Assembly (NCBI RefSeq): GCF_945859705.1
Contig: NC_079136.1
Span: forward strand, 91,821,120 to 91,885,119
Length of the DNA: 64,000 nt
Origin: Episyrphus balteatus
Taxonomy: Eukaryota; Arthropoda; Insecta; Diptera; Syrphidae
Direction: 5' to 3'
The notes below the pieces were generated by a model that saw nothing but the letters and a program-made list of their open reading frames with translations, made no database searches and had not been told where the DNA came from. This document shows positions 10,926 through 23,189 of the stretch, piece after piece; the stretch's first letter is position 1, and each line of letters starts with the position of its first letter. A program made the translations under genes and the position numbers.

Positions 10926-13900
10926 CAAAGTGGTTTTCTATAAAGTCGGTTAACGGACGATAATTTTACGTGATAATGTAAAAATTTATAATAAGAATAA
11001 AGTCTTGTTATCTTATAATAAAGTACCTACTTAAGCTTTTTAAGACCTTACATATTTATATCTGTATGTTTTGTAGAAAAACGGAATAACTTTTTGAAAG
11101 AATGATAATTTACAAGATAAAGCCAAAAAAAATGTTCTCATTATATTAATTTTTTATATGAAAAGCTTACAAAAAAATTATACCATTAAAAAGCTTAATA
11201 TTTTTTCAAAAGAATTAAACCATACAAACATTTTTTAATGCGCAAAAGGTATAAAAATAATAATTTATTGAAAACAATAATTTTTTGTGAAAAAAAGTGA
11301 AAAAATCATTTCCATCACCCAAAAATCCAATTTTTTATATGACAACCTATAATAAATTTTATATCATTTAAAAGCTTATTATTTCAGCTTTAATATGATG
11401 TTTCAATCATATCTGTAAGATGAATACAAAAAAATTAAGATTTTTTTAAAGCCAACCATATCGAAATTTCAAACTGAAATTAAGGTACTTCCTTTACTGG
11501 TGGCTTGTCTCATCGGCAACAGATCTTCACAAGTGTTTTGTGGTATTTTAAAAGTATTTTCAATCTGAGATTGTGTAGCTTATAGTGAATGTACCGTTAT
11601 GTGTTATATATCAAGTGAAAGATAATGTTATCAGCATGACCAATAAAGTTAGATACAATTTTCATCTGATCAAGATCAAAAGAAAAAGAAAAAACGGTTA
11701 AAAACGGCCAAAAAACTTGAAAGCTGAAAAAATTGCTAAAAATAAAAAAACACCTAAAATACCCCTAAAATAAGGTGGTTCTTCAAGAATTCATATTTCG
11801 AAACTCAGAGACTTAGAAAAAAAACTGTATCAAACCCCTATTTTTATTTTTCATTATCTTTCGAATGGCATTTTGCAAGTTGTCAAAAAAAATATACCCT
11901 ACCTATAATCACCACTTTGTCAAATGTCTACCACATGTTTTAGTTTTAAAAAACCGTTCATAACTTAGTTTTGAAATTTTCTAGAATTTTTTCAATACCT
12001 CTGTTAGCCTATCAGTTAATTTATCTATCAATTAAAAAAATTCGACTCTATTACACGTCGCGCTTAGAAAATAGCCACTTTTTTGCAATTTTGTTTCACC
12101 TCTATTTACCCTATTTAATGATTGAATTTTTAAAAGTCCTTTATTTTGTATTCATCTTTAGGTTATTACCTTTCAAATGAGCTATAGAAGATTGTTGTTT
12201 ATTTTTAATTTTTAATTGAAATATATGCCATCGTGCCAAAAATTTCAGGCGGAACGGGAGAAAATGGCTTCAGTTTTTCATTGATGCTGCCATGGTTCAT
12301 CGATATATACGACGTTATCACCTCACCAAGCTTGTTCCCTGACTGGCTAGAAACTTGATGATTAAGGCATGAATTCTGTAAACTTCATCTGATGCGAAAA
12401 AAGCATTAAAATTTGCTTTTGCACTTTCAAGTGCAAAATGTAACTTATTTCACTTTCAAATTCAAAGTCTCAAAAGAAACTTTAACTGAAAGTAAAAATT
12501 CTTATGATATTTGCATTTTGCGAAAACGTATAAGTATAAGAAGATAGGAACACAAATATTAAAGAAAATTCAATTTCGTACATATCCCCAAAAATCAATA
12601 AATTTCAGACTATCAACTGTTTAGTACTCCATATTTATACTCTACGTCTACACCAACAATTTACGCACAAATAATGCAAATATTCAACCCTAGAAAATCT
12701 TAGAAAGGCATTTTTCTTGACTCTTGGATGATGATGCTATGCATAATTTCATCTTATGGTACCTTCTAACATTTTAGCAAAAAAGAAAACAATTTTTTTT
12801 ATATCCAATCTGTTATCCATCCCAGAAGACTTGGACACAGTTTGTGCTTCAGCTTTTGCTCTGCGTGTGTCTGCGTGTGCCTGAAACAAAATATGCTGCC
12901 ATGGTAAAATATAATTCTAGTCTTGCTGTTCAATTTTTTACTATATTAAACAGGATAATTAATACATCTTCGATTTTATAAGTTCAGCGAAACAAAATGA
13001 AAACAGAAACTCATAAACTTTTTGGCATATCGTTCAACCTTATGGAAATAGAGGGTTGAAAAAAAAATAAATTAAAAAAAAAAAAATACCAAATGATTTC
13101 ATTCTCATTTATGTCTAGAAAAATCACTTTCATCAAGCAAAATCCCTTGGTCTGCATTATTTTTTAATTCTCATTCTCTTCAATTAATATTTTTTTTAAA
13201 GCAAACAATATAACGTGGTCTTTAACGCCTTCTCAAGATGGTTATTATGGTTGAGTAGTAATTGCTATGTTCCTTTGGGATGGAAATATTAAAATGATGA
13301 TGAGAAAACCAACAAAAAAAAATAATAAAGTCCTTCTCGGAAATATAGTAGATGGATATTCAAGTTAAAGTACAATTAAAATGTATACGGTTTGGTTTTA
13401 CCCCTTTGCTCTAGAAGTTCAAGGCTATACTGCATTGATTTTGAATTGGAAATAAATGTTTCCATTTATTTATTATTTAATTACTTAGGAATAAAATGGG
13501 TTTAATAAAGTGAATATAAGATTATTCTTTCCGTGTTTTTAATGCACAGCAACTGCTCATTAAAGTCATTGATTGTTTAAGAATTAAGATTTTTTGAAGT
13601 GAATATTTAGTAGAACCTTAACCTCAACACGTTGTTTTCATGTAAAGGACTCCTTTTTAAAAATGAGAGTTACATGTAGTTCTTCTGTATAATTTTATTC
13701 CACAAAATAAACATTCGAAAAAGTGAGGTGTAGGTGTAGTGTAATCCTCTTGGCAATAACAAAATAATTTGAAAGTTTTCTGTATGTAGTTTTTCTTTAC
13801 ACTTCAGATTCTTTGTTGTACGTATTTTTCAGTATGTATGTTGTAGCTTGGAGCAAGGAGAAAACTAGAATGTGATAATCATCAAAAGTTCATTTGCTTG

Positions 13901-15758
13901 TGGTTGGTAAAATAATGCTCAAAATATAAATACGTTTTGGTGAAATTTCATGGTTTTTAAATATTTCAATACAAAATGCCAACCAATTAAAGTCAAATTC
14001 TGGTTCAAAAGAAGTATGCCAATTTATTTTTTGTATAACAAAGAATTTAAAAAACATGAGTTTATGCATCTTTCCAGCGCTGCGTTAGTGAATATCAGAC
14101 CAAAAATTTACATTTTGGCAAATTTCGAATTATTATGGTTTGAACCTACTAATTTTTAAAAGGCATATTCACCGGACTATGGTAAAAGTTTTTATAAAAG
14201 TGAATTTCTGTAAGTGAGAAGTAAAACTTTAATTGCGTATTAGTGTGGACACTACACACACTCATTTTTTAAATCTTTGGAACTGTTTTTATAAGATAAT
14301 TTTTGACTTGATAACGTCTTATAAATCGATGAACCATGGCAGCCACAACAAAAAAGTGACGCCATTTTCTCCCGTTCCGCTTGAAATTTTTAGCAGTGCG
14401 GTAAAAAATTTCAATTAAAAATTAATAACAAACTATTACAGATACAAAAATCTTCTATGGCTTATTTGAAAGACATTAACCTTAGGTGGAATAACAATGA
14501 AGGACTTTAAAAAGTTCCGTCATTTAATAGGGTAAATAGGGATAACACAAAATTGAAAAAAATTAAAAGTAAACGCAAGGTTGTAGAAAATTGATTTTAT
14601 TTTAATCGATAGATAAATTTATTGTAAAACTGACAATAGTATTGAAAAAATTCTAAAAAATTTAGAAAAAAAGTTATAAATGGTTTTTTAAAATTAAAAC
14701 ATGAGGTAGACCTTTGACAAAGTAGTGATTATAGGTTGGGGTTTTTTTTTTGACAATTTTAAAAAGGTCATTCGAAAGATAATAAAAAAAACAAGTTAGG
14801 TTTCTATTACGGAATTTTTTTAAGTCTCTGCGTTTCGAAATATGAATTTTTTAAAAACACCTACTTTTTTTGGGTGATTTTTTATTTTTTTCGTTGAGTT
14901 TACAAAATTTCAAACTTATAAAACTTATATAAAAAGAAATTGGTGTTTTAAAATGATTTTTAACCGAATAACGAAAAAAAACAAGTTTTTTTGTCCCAAG
15001 TTTTTTAGCCGTTTTTAACCGTTTTTTATTTGTATCTTTTTTCTTCAAAGTATAAATAAATGAAATTTATACTGTAGATAATAGATAGGACTATATCTGT
15101 GCAAAATTTCAATCAATTTTGTAATCACAATTTAAAGGAAACGGTAAAATAATGTTCTATTTTTCAAAACGTTTTATCGTTTAATCTTAAGCAGATAAAA
15201 ATTTAATGATAATATTACCTTTCATTTGATATATCACATATAACGGTACATTTACTACAAGCTACACAATGTTATATTAAAAAACTTCAGAAATACGTCA
15301 AAACACCTGTGGAGTTCTGTTGCCCATCGACAAGGTTGGGTTCAAAAAATTCTAACTTTGTTTGTAGGAATCATAAAAATATGATTGAAGCGTCATATAA
15401 GAGGTGAAATAATAAGCTTTTTTATGATATAAATTAAATACAGGCTTTAAAAAAAAATTAATTTAATGGGGTAAGAAGATAAAAATGAATTATATTTTTG
15501 CTTTTTTTGATGAAAACTGATTGGGTTCAAAAAATGCTTGCTCTTTTTGTAGATTTTTGGGTGATTGATGGAAGGGATTTTTTCACTTTTTTTCATAAGA
15601 AATTATTGTTTTTAATGAATTATTTTAATACTTTTTGCGCATTGTAAAAATTAAGAAATGGTTTTATAGAAGAAATATTTGACTTTTTAATGGCATAATT
15701 GTAAGCTTTTCAAATAAAAAAATCGTCCGTAAACCGGCTTTCCAGACAACTACTTTTT
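10926..15758. mobile_element. Old 4.8-kb foldback: arms ~1.4 kb, spacer ~2 kb
   Basis: Left arm 10926-12322 and right arm 14312-15758 are diverged inverted copies. Matching landmarks include CGGTTAACGGACGAT near the outer ends, the 'aacggttaaaaacggc' zone (11690 against 15010), 'gtgtagctt...ataacggtac' (11575 against 15245), and the inner 'ggttcatcgat' (12294 against 14325). Many substitutions and indels separate the arms, so it is clearly older than the other palindromes here. The 2-kb spacer (12323-14311) shows no coding sequence. It may be one foldback element or two opposed copies of one repeat. No TSD could be identified. Confidence 0.75.
12323..14311. other. Spacer of the 4.8-kb foldback, no gene recognised
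   Basis: AT-rich unique sequence between the two arms. Short ORFs are present, but none has coding character or recognisable motifs. It could be target DNA between two separate inverted insertions. Confidence 0.45.
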
Positions 15759-16084
15759 TAACTCTTTTTAAATGATAAGCCATTCTTAGGTAGTTACAAA
15801 ACAGTAATTGGTTTGACCGGAAATCACTCAAAAATGCATTGGAAACTATTTTAACCCTGTGATTTTCCCCAAAACAACTTTTGCAACATTTCTTGTGTAA
15901 ACTTGAATTTTTTTTAACCAGAATTCACGCACGATCGGTAAAATTAATGTTTTAATTGCCCCTTCACGTAAGGCTCCAGAAGAATCACGAGATACTCCTT
16001 GAAACATCACGCTTCACACCCGTATCTGTGCTGTAAAGTCGCAGTAATTTTATGGGTAAAATTACTTTTCCCCTCAAATGATTA

Positions 16085-16715
16085 CACCGGCACACAAAAT
16101 AAAAAAAGTGTCATGTACCAGGAACCAGACCTATCTTTCCATATGTTTTCGGGCACGCTGAATCCGAATTTCAAGTCCGTTTGACCCTGTCACCCTCCAG
16201 TTTTGATTAAAATGCAAAAAACTCAAAAAAAGGAAGTTTTTTGCCTTTTTTGGGGTCTTTTTTACATTTTTCTCAAAACTGGAGGGTGACCGGGCAAAAC
16301 GGACTTGAAATTCGGATTCAGCTGGTCCAAAAACATATAGAAAGATGGGTCTTGTTCCTGGTACATACAACTTTTTTTTTAGTGTGCTGGCACTGTCGCG
16401 AAATGTCGCTTTCATCCCCGGCACACAAAAAAAAAAGGTCCATGTACCAGGAACCAGACATATCTTTCTGTATGTTTTTGGACCCGCTGAATTCGAATTT
16501 CAAGTCCGTTTTGCCCGAACACCCTTCAGTTTTGAGAAAAATGCAAAAAACTCCAAAAAAGTTATAAAAATCCAAACAAAATGCAGTCACAGCTCAAAAC
16601 TGGAGGGTGACCGGGCCAAACGGACTTGAAATTCGGATTCAGCGTGCCCAAAAACATATAGAAAGATAGGTCTGGTTCCTGGTATATGACACTTTTTTTA
16701 TTTTGTGTGCCGGTG
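16085..16715. mobile_element. 631-bp double-hairpin MITE with TTA TSD
   Basis: The ends read CACCGGCACAC and GTGTGCCGGTG with TTA on both sides (16082-16084, 16716-16718). The interior is four alternating copies of one ~125-bp module in order A, A', A, A' (about 16085-16215, 16270-16400, 16418-16545, 16597-16715). It therefore forms two successive hairpins, or one large cruciform. Each module carries ACCAGGAACCAGAC, a TTTCAAGTCCGTTT box and a CTGGAGGGTG box. A second internal CCGGCACACAAAA end at about 16419 suggests tandem fusion of two ~310-bp elements. A 3-bp TTA TSD fits the Harbinger or CACTA groups. The ORFs here are shadows of the repeats. Confidence 0.82.
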
Positions 16716-16718
16716 TTA

Positions 16719-19700
16719 CCAATGGTTTAAGTTAAGTCAAGCTTAAAAAAAATGAATTTTTCATTTTTATTTAGTAACGTTTTCTTCAGCTCGTTTTCGG
16801 TTCTCATAAATCTTAAACAAGTTTTTTTTAAAGGCTTTTAGCCCAAAAATTTAGATTTTACTTTGACTACCGTGCATAGAATAATAATAAAACAAAAATT
16901 TAGTTTTAACTAAGCAAACTTTCTTGGAAATGTCAATTTATTTGTTTTCAATATTATGTTTGTGAACTTTCAATTCAAATATTGAAAGTACAGTTTACGA
17001 GTACATATACTGTAAAGATGCCTTTGGTGAAAGATTCATGGAACTTAAGAAAGGGTTGATTTAACAATCAAACTATTAAGAAGTTAAATCGATTGATAAA
17101 AATGTTTGGGGTTCCTTGTTTTTCATCTTCCTTATTTTTGTTCATCTTGTCAGTTTGAAACTTTTCCCAAGAAATTTATCAGCAAAGGGATATCCTTAAC
17201 ATACCTCAATTTCAGTTCAAAGATAGAGAATTTATATTTATTATGCACCAGAAGGGGAGTTTTAATTCAATTGGTTTGTTCCCAACTTAAGGGACTAAAA
17301 AGTTCAAATGACAAAATATAATAATTTATTCAAGGTCGTTGACATCCTTTAGGCACTTTGGCTATATTTTCTCTTGTGGTATGCCATAATTATCAAAATT
17401 TGCAAATTCCATGGAATTACAGAAACAAGCTAAAATTTAATAAAGGTTCCAATGGAAAGGTTTGAAAAATTTTAACAAGGAGAAGAACAGAAAAAAAAAA
17501 ACAAAACAAAATCAACTTTTTTCGCCTTCCTAATTTCTTCAAGATCTTTGTGTTTGACCTTACTTGCAAATATCAAAACATCAATCTATAAAGGCTTCTA
17601 GTTGAATTTCGTGGTTTAGCGGAATATTATTCACAATCGGAGTAATACATTTTTGTTAAATTAAGTTTCTAAAGCACTGAAACTATACAAAGGAATTCTT
17701 TAAATAACTTTGAAGCTTTTACGCACTCAATAATTTTACAGCTACACATTCATGCGAGTCACCTTTGTGGGGTTAGCTAAAAATGCCAACAAAATGTATG
17801 TACCTTTAGTAGATTTTAGTTTTTCCTAAACGTAACGTAATCTCAGTTTAAACCCTTTTACTTTAGGTATGTGATATAATTCAACTTCAGGTGAGAAGAT
17901 ATGCCATATCAAATCTGCTAAACTTTGTAGGCTGTCATGGGAAATTGCTTTCCGGAAACTTTTGAAAGGAGTGAATAATTTATGCAATTTATTTTCTCAC
18001 TTTCAGAGGTATACCATTAAAGAAAAGGTGAGACATTATTTAACCCTTCCACATTTCTAACAGAAAGTGTCTTGCTTTTTCGATCTAAGAAATGGAATTA
18101 TAAAATGATTTATTGATTTTCAATAAATGTGATAAAATAGAAGTGTTGACTAAGTAAAAACAAAATGTGCATTTTGTAATAAGAGAATTCATTTTGCATT
18201 TAGTACTATGGCATTTGATAGTCAATTAGAAAAATTAACTAGGTATGACAGTTTAAATACAATTTTTTTTTACTTTCAATAAGAAACACCACGACTTTGC
18301 ATCACCATAGCACCTTTCAAAATCTGTTGTTTTTGTTTTCTACAACTTTACTTCAAAATGCATGTTACCTTTTTTTATGTACATATATGTATAGAATTCC
18401 CTTATCATAATCTTCACTGGTTTTATATTTTATTTTTTGGGTAAAAACACAAAAATATCAAAAACAAAATTATCCTTTTTCCTTCAACATGAACATGACA
18501 AAAAAATATATAAACATCCTTATTGTTTGTAAGTAAGTTAGGTAAAAGGTACCTATAGTCGTATACACAACTCGGTTTAACATTTTTATAGCACTTATTT
18601 GCCTCCGGCCGGGAAGGTATTATTATACGTATGATAATAGTGATTTGTATACACAAAAAATAAACTCACTTTTCAACACATGCGAGGTAGATTTAAAAAT
18701 AAAATAAGGCAAACATAAGAATTTACAAATAAAGTTCCTTCGTTATAAGTTCCCTCTCAAAAAAAAAAACCTGTTAAAGCAGATAGCACATTTGTTACAA
18801 ACGTTAGCATCAATGTACCTTCTGTCTACCTATTCTATATAATACTTTTTACCAAAAAAGAAAATAATAATATCTATGCCTTCAAACCAAAAAACAGCAA
18901 TCATGTCCCGGACAAGCATCGTTTGGAGATTTTTCCGTCTTAAAGTCAATCTATTTGCTACTTTTGGTTGGTTGTTGATTTTCGGTAGAAAAAAAAATAA
19001 GGAAGTTTTTTTTATTTTGTTTCCTTAAACACTTAAATTCTGCATTAAAGAAAAAGTACGATTCACAGCAGGAAGTCGAAATGGAATTTTCTAAATATTT
19101 TCAAAGTATTGAGACAATTATTCAACTTGGACCGTTTTAAATTTTCTAAGGAAATTCTAAGGGAAATGAGTTTTTGTTGGAGTTTAAATTGAAATATTTT
19201 GAATATTATACAATACTCTTGTTTTGGATGAATTATGATCAGTTTTGTTTCTTGTTTTCTATTTCGATTTAAAGTTTGTGTTTGGAAATATTTTCGTTGT
19301 TTTTTGTTTAGAAATGATATTTTTACATACAAATGTGTATTTTTAAAATGTCGTTAGCGGTATAGAACAAACTTTAGTTTATTTTTGTTTTAGAATATTT
19401 TCGGAAATATTTTAATCTGAATTTTTATACTTTTTATGACTTTTCTAAAATTAAACAACATTTTTTTAACTTTTTATTTAAGTAGGTAAGCTTTTTGTAT
19501 TTATATAATGGTTATATTCAACAGCTTAAAAGACGAAAGAAGTGAAATATACAAAAAAAAAGCTTTTGAAGCACTTTCTACAGAGCGTCACTCCTTTGAA
19601 AAAAAAAGACCTTCACAATTTTAACGTGAATATTTTTTGTTTACTCACTTTTTCCAGATATAGCAATTTGTAAATTTGTGGGGAAAAAAAGGTGAGAAGC

Positions 19701-20296
19701 GCTAGAGTTAAATAATTGAATTTATTTCTTTTTTCGTTCACCTCAGAATCTTCTAATTTCTTTATAGAACTTAGTTTCAGCAAAAATAAAATTGAAATTG
19801 AATTTCCTAAGAACTATTAAGGTTTTAGTTTATTGATTTATTTAAGAGTAGAGGTACACTTCCTTTTAAGAATAAGTTTGATGTAATTAAGTGAATTTTT
19901 TTTAAATATCTTCCTTTACATCTCATTTAAGTTCAATTTCAACTGATAGGTGGTAGGTTTTGTAAATAAGAATAAATGATTAAAATTAAAAAATTACAGT
20001 CAAGTTTAAACTTAAACTTATAGACCATACAACATTATTGCTGAAGAAAAAAATAGTACGCATACGCCCGAGTGTACTGAAAAAACATCTTACAAAAGCA
20101 AGGAGTATGCAAGAAGTTGAACAAAAATTTGTAAGTGTATGCATTTATTGTTGAAGTTTGAGTATTTTACTCATCACTAAGAGTTATTTAAAAGAAAATG
20201 CATTACATCGAAAGCTGACATAATACGACAAAAAAGTATAGGACCAAGTCAGAAAAACTCTTTCATGAATTTTTTCAATTTTATATCGAAACATAA
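16719..20296. other. AT-rich sequence, no gene recognised
   Basis: No TIR pair, tandem array or coding-like frame could be supported. Long T and A runs throughout. Short open frames at 17106-17321 and 19063-19332 have low-complexity composition and no recognisable motif. Confidence 0.5.
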
Positions 20297-20298
20297 TA

Positions 20299-23046
20299 CA
20301 GTAGTCCCTCGATAATGTGTACTAATTAAAACAAGGCGTTTTCGGATTTTAGAGGGATTCACATTACTGGAACTTTTTCCAATTGCCATATAACTGATTA
20401 AAACATTCTTAAAACCAATGAATATTACAGTTATTTTTAGCTCAGTTTAAGCCTGTACTGAATAAAGAAAAAAATCAATAAAGTACAAGTAAAAAAACGT
20501 TAAAAAACTTGGTATAAAAAGATGTAAAATGTTAGCACAAAAATCTCCGACCTGCAGCTGCTTTCAATATCTTAAGAAATATCAAGACAAATAACAGTTA
20601 TCCACTTTTCAGACCTATACAAAGATTGCGTGCACGAACGAGAAAAACATGCAAGCTTTTGCAAAGGAAATTCACATTATACACTGAACCAAAAAGGTAC
20701 ATAAAATTAATGAATTTGTACATTAAATTAATGTAAAAATTCATGGCAAATGAGCCAATGTAAAAATTCATTAAATTTAAGAATCTTTTTAAGAACAAAT
20801 TCATAAGGGAATGAATCTTTCTTAAAAATTAAGAATAAGTTCTTAAATTTTATGAATTCTGTTCATACACGAATTCGAAAATTTTTGAACATGTTTAAGA
20901 AAAGTTTCTTAGATTTTAAGAAAAATTCATACAATCTAAGAATTATTTCTTATAATTTAAGAACAAAGTTTAAGAAAAGTTTCTTACATTTTAAGATTAT
21001 TTCTTATATTTTATGATTTTTTTCATAAATTCCGTAAAAATTTGAATGAAATGTTGCTTAAATTTTATGAAAAAAATCATAAAAACTATGAATTTTTCTA
21101 TGATTGTTTTCATAAAATGTAGTACACTTTTCATTAAAATGTATGCATTTATTTATAAAGATGCATATAATATACATTACCATTCAAAGCATTTAATTTG
21201 TTCCTGAAAAAAATTGTGTTCCAATCAAACAAACAGCAAAAGAAAACAACCCAAAATCTAAGACAAAGAAATGAAACAGTTTTTAAAAATAAAAGAAATG
21301 TTTTATTGGTCACTTTCACTATAAATTAAATTAAAAATATAAATATAAATATCACTATAAATTTATTTTTTAATTTAATTTTTCTTTTTTAATTGATGCA
21401 TCATCTGGAAAGATAAAAAAAAGTTTGTATTAGTAAAATGACTATGTACTATTTGGTTCAAAAAATCAAAATAGAAGGTAGAATTATCTTTTACCTTATT
21501 GTAATCGGCAGCATTAGGTTCAGCAGCTGAAAGAAAAAACAATACAAAATTGAATAAGTTGGGGAAAAATCACAATATAAAAAATTTAGGTGGATACAGA
21601 ATTAAATAGAATAATTTGAGGAATGTTGATAATATTACTTTAAAACAAAATTTAAATATTTAAAGGGATTAAATAACATGCAACACTTACTAAATTCTAT
21701 GTTTTCCAAACATGATGTGTTTGCTTTATTTTGCAATGACAACTTTGGGTGTACTGGATCTGTTGCAAATAGACTTTAGGATGGTTTTTACGGTGCAGTA
21801 TTAAGTGCCCTTTTGCCGGTTCTATTATATTTCGCTTTTTTGCGAAAATAACATTGTCTAAAATTGAAGATTACTCACGTGCCTACTCGTTTTACAAAAG
21901 TATCTAAATTATGTACCTATAACAAAAAAATTTTTAAATATATTTAATATATATATAAAAGAAAGAAATTTTTAACAAATTAATTATGTTTTTATACTTA
22001 TCTGAGTATATGGGAAAGAGGCAACGGGAACCAACAAGAGTCTTATACTCTTCAAAATTGTATACGTGGTTTTAAATGCTTAACACTGTATTGTTTTTTA
22101 TTCACAAACTTGTTTCGGCAACGACTGTTCACTTTGAATATAAGATTTTAAACTAAATCTGCAGAGAAAACTTTTTAAGGCATAGATTCAAAACAACAGT
22201 TATTATTTTCTAGATTGATGAAAAAATACATAGACTTTAAGAAAATATACTTAAAAACTCAAAAGGTAAGAATTTTTTCATAAATTATATGTATACTTTC
22301 ATAGAATTTAATGAATTAATTCTTAAATTTTGGAAAAATATGAATCTCGAACTTAAAAAGTATGAACAGATTCTTAGATTTTAAGAATAAGTTCTTAATA
22401 CCGAATGCAGGATAACGGTAAAATGTTCGTTATTTTTCAATTAATGAAAAAATACATTCATTTTAAGAAAACATACATTCATTTTAAGAAAAAATACTTA
22501 AAACACACAAAATTTATGAACTCCTTACAAATGTAATTTTAAACATAGATTTTTTTAATTTTAGAAGGGAAAAAAGTCAATTTTAAAAATTATTTTAACT
22601 CAAAATACAACTGAATGGAAAATAATAGTGAATTTCATTCATAAAAGTATGTCCAGATTCTAAGATTCAGCAAAATATCCTTCAAATTGGAGCTAGAAGT
22701 TTATGAATTTATTCATAAACCTTCGTATTTGTTCTTAAAAAAAATTCATAAAAATTTTTTCCATAGGAAAATTTTTATGAAAACTGATTCTTAAATTTTA
22801 TGAATCTTTCTTAAAACTAAACATTTTTTTTAAGAATTTGTGCTTAAATTTAATGAATTTTTCTTAAAAATGTATGAATTTTGGTTTATGAACGAGATTC
22901 ATAGTTTTTAAGAATAATACTTTTTTCAGTGTAGAGTCTAAAAATTTTCGAAATTCACATTACAGAGATGACAATGAACATTTTTGGCGATTCACATTTT
23001 AGAGAAATTCGCATTATCGGTAATTCACATTATCGAGGGACTACTG
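20299..23046. mobile_element. pogo/Tigger-like TIR element with TA TSD, interrupted by a nested element
   Basis: The left end is CAGTAGTCCCTCGATAATG and the right end is its inverted complement, ending GGACTACTG. TA flanks both ends (20297-20298, 23047-23048). Subterminal phrases such as 'attcacatta' recur on both sides. These ends and the TA TSD match the pogo/Tigger branch of Tc1/mariner elements (family knowledge). Without the nested 20682-22931 element, the host is about 0.5 kb with no transposase frame, so it is a MITE. Confidence 0.82.
20682..22931. mobile_element. 2.25-kb CACTGAA-ended element nested in the pogo-like MITE
   Basis: It starts CACTGAACCAAAAAGG and ends CTTTTTTCAGTG, flanked by TA on both sides (20680-20681, 22932-22933), consistent with a 2-bp TSD. 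The terminal 12 bases match the 4951-7692 element. Two blocks of degenerate TTCTTAAA and TTCATAAA half-site palindromes (about 20700-21130 and 22240-22925) flank a ~1.1-kb non-repetitive core (21130-22240) that shows no long frame. This is the same architecture as the first element but with different subterminal words. Non-autonomous CMC/CACTA-like placement is inferred. Confidence 0.75.
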
Positions 23047-23189
23047 TATAACCATCTTTAGCAGGCATAAAATCTCTAAGATCTACAAACTTAGGGACAT
23101 AATCCCCAATAACTGGATCATAGAAAGCACGTGAAACGCACTCTTAAAGATGTTCTTTTGAATTAATGAAATTTTTCGTTCACACAATC

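Noticed and set aside
16131..16629. Four overlapping frames of 90-108 codons on both strands
   Set aside because: They arise from the alternating modules of the double-hairpin MITE, and translated peptides repeat in forward and reverse forms.
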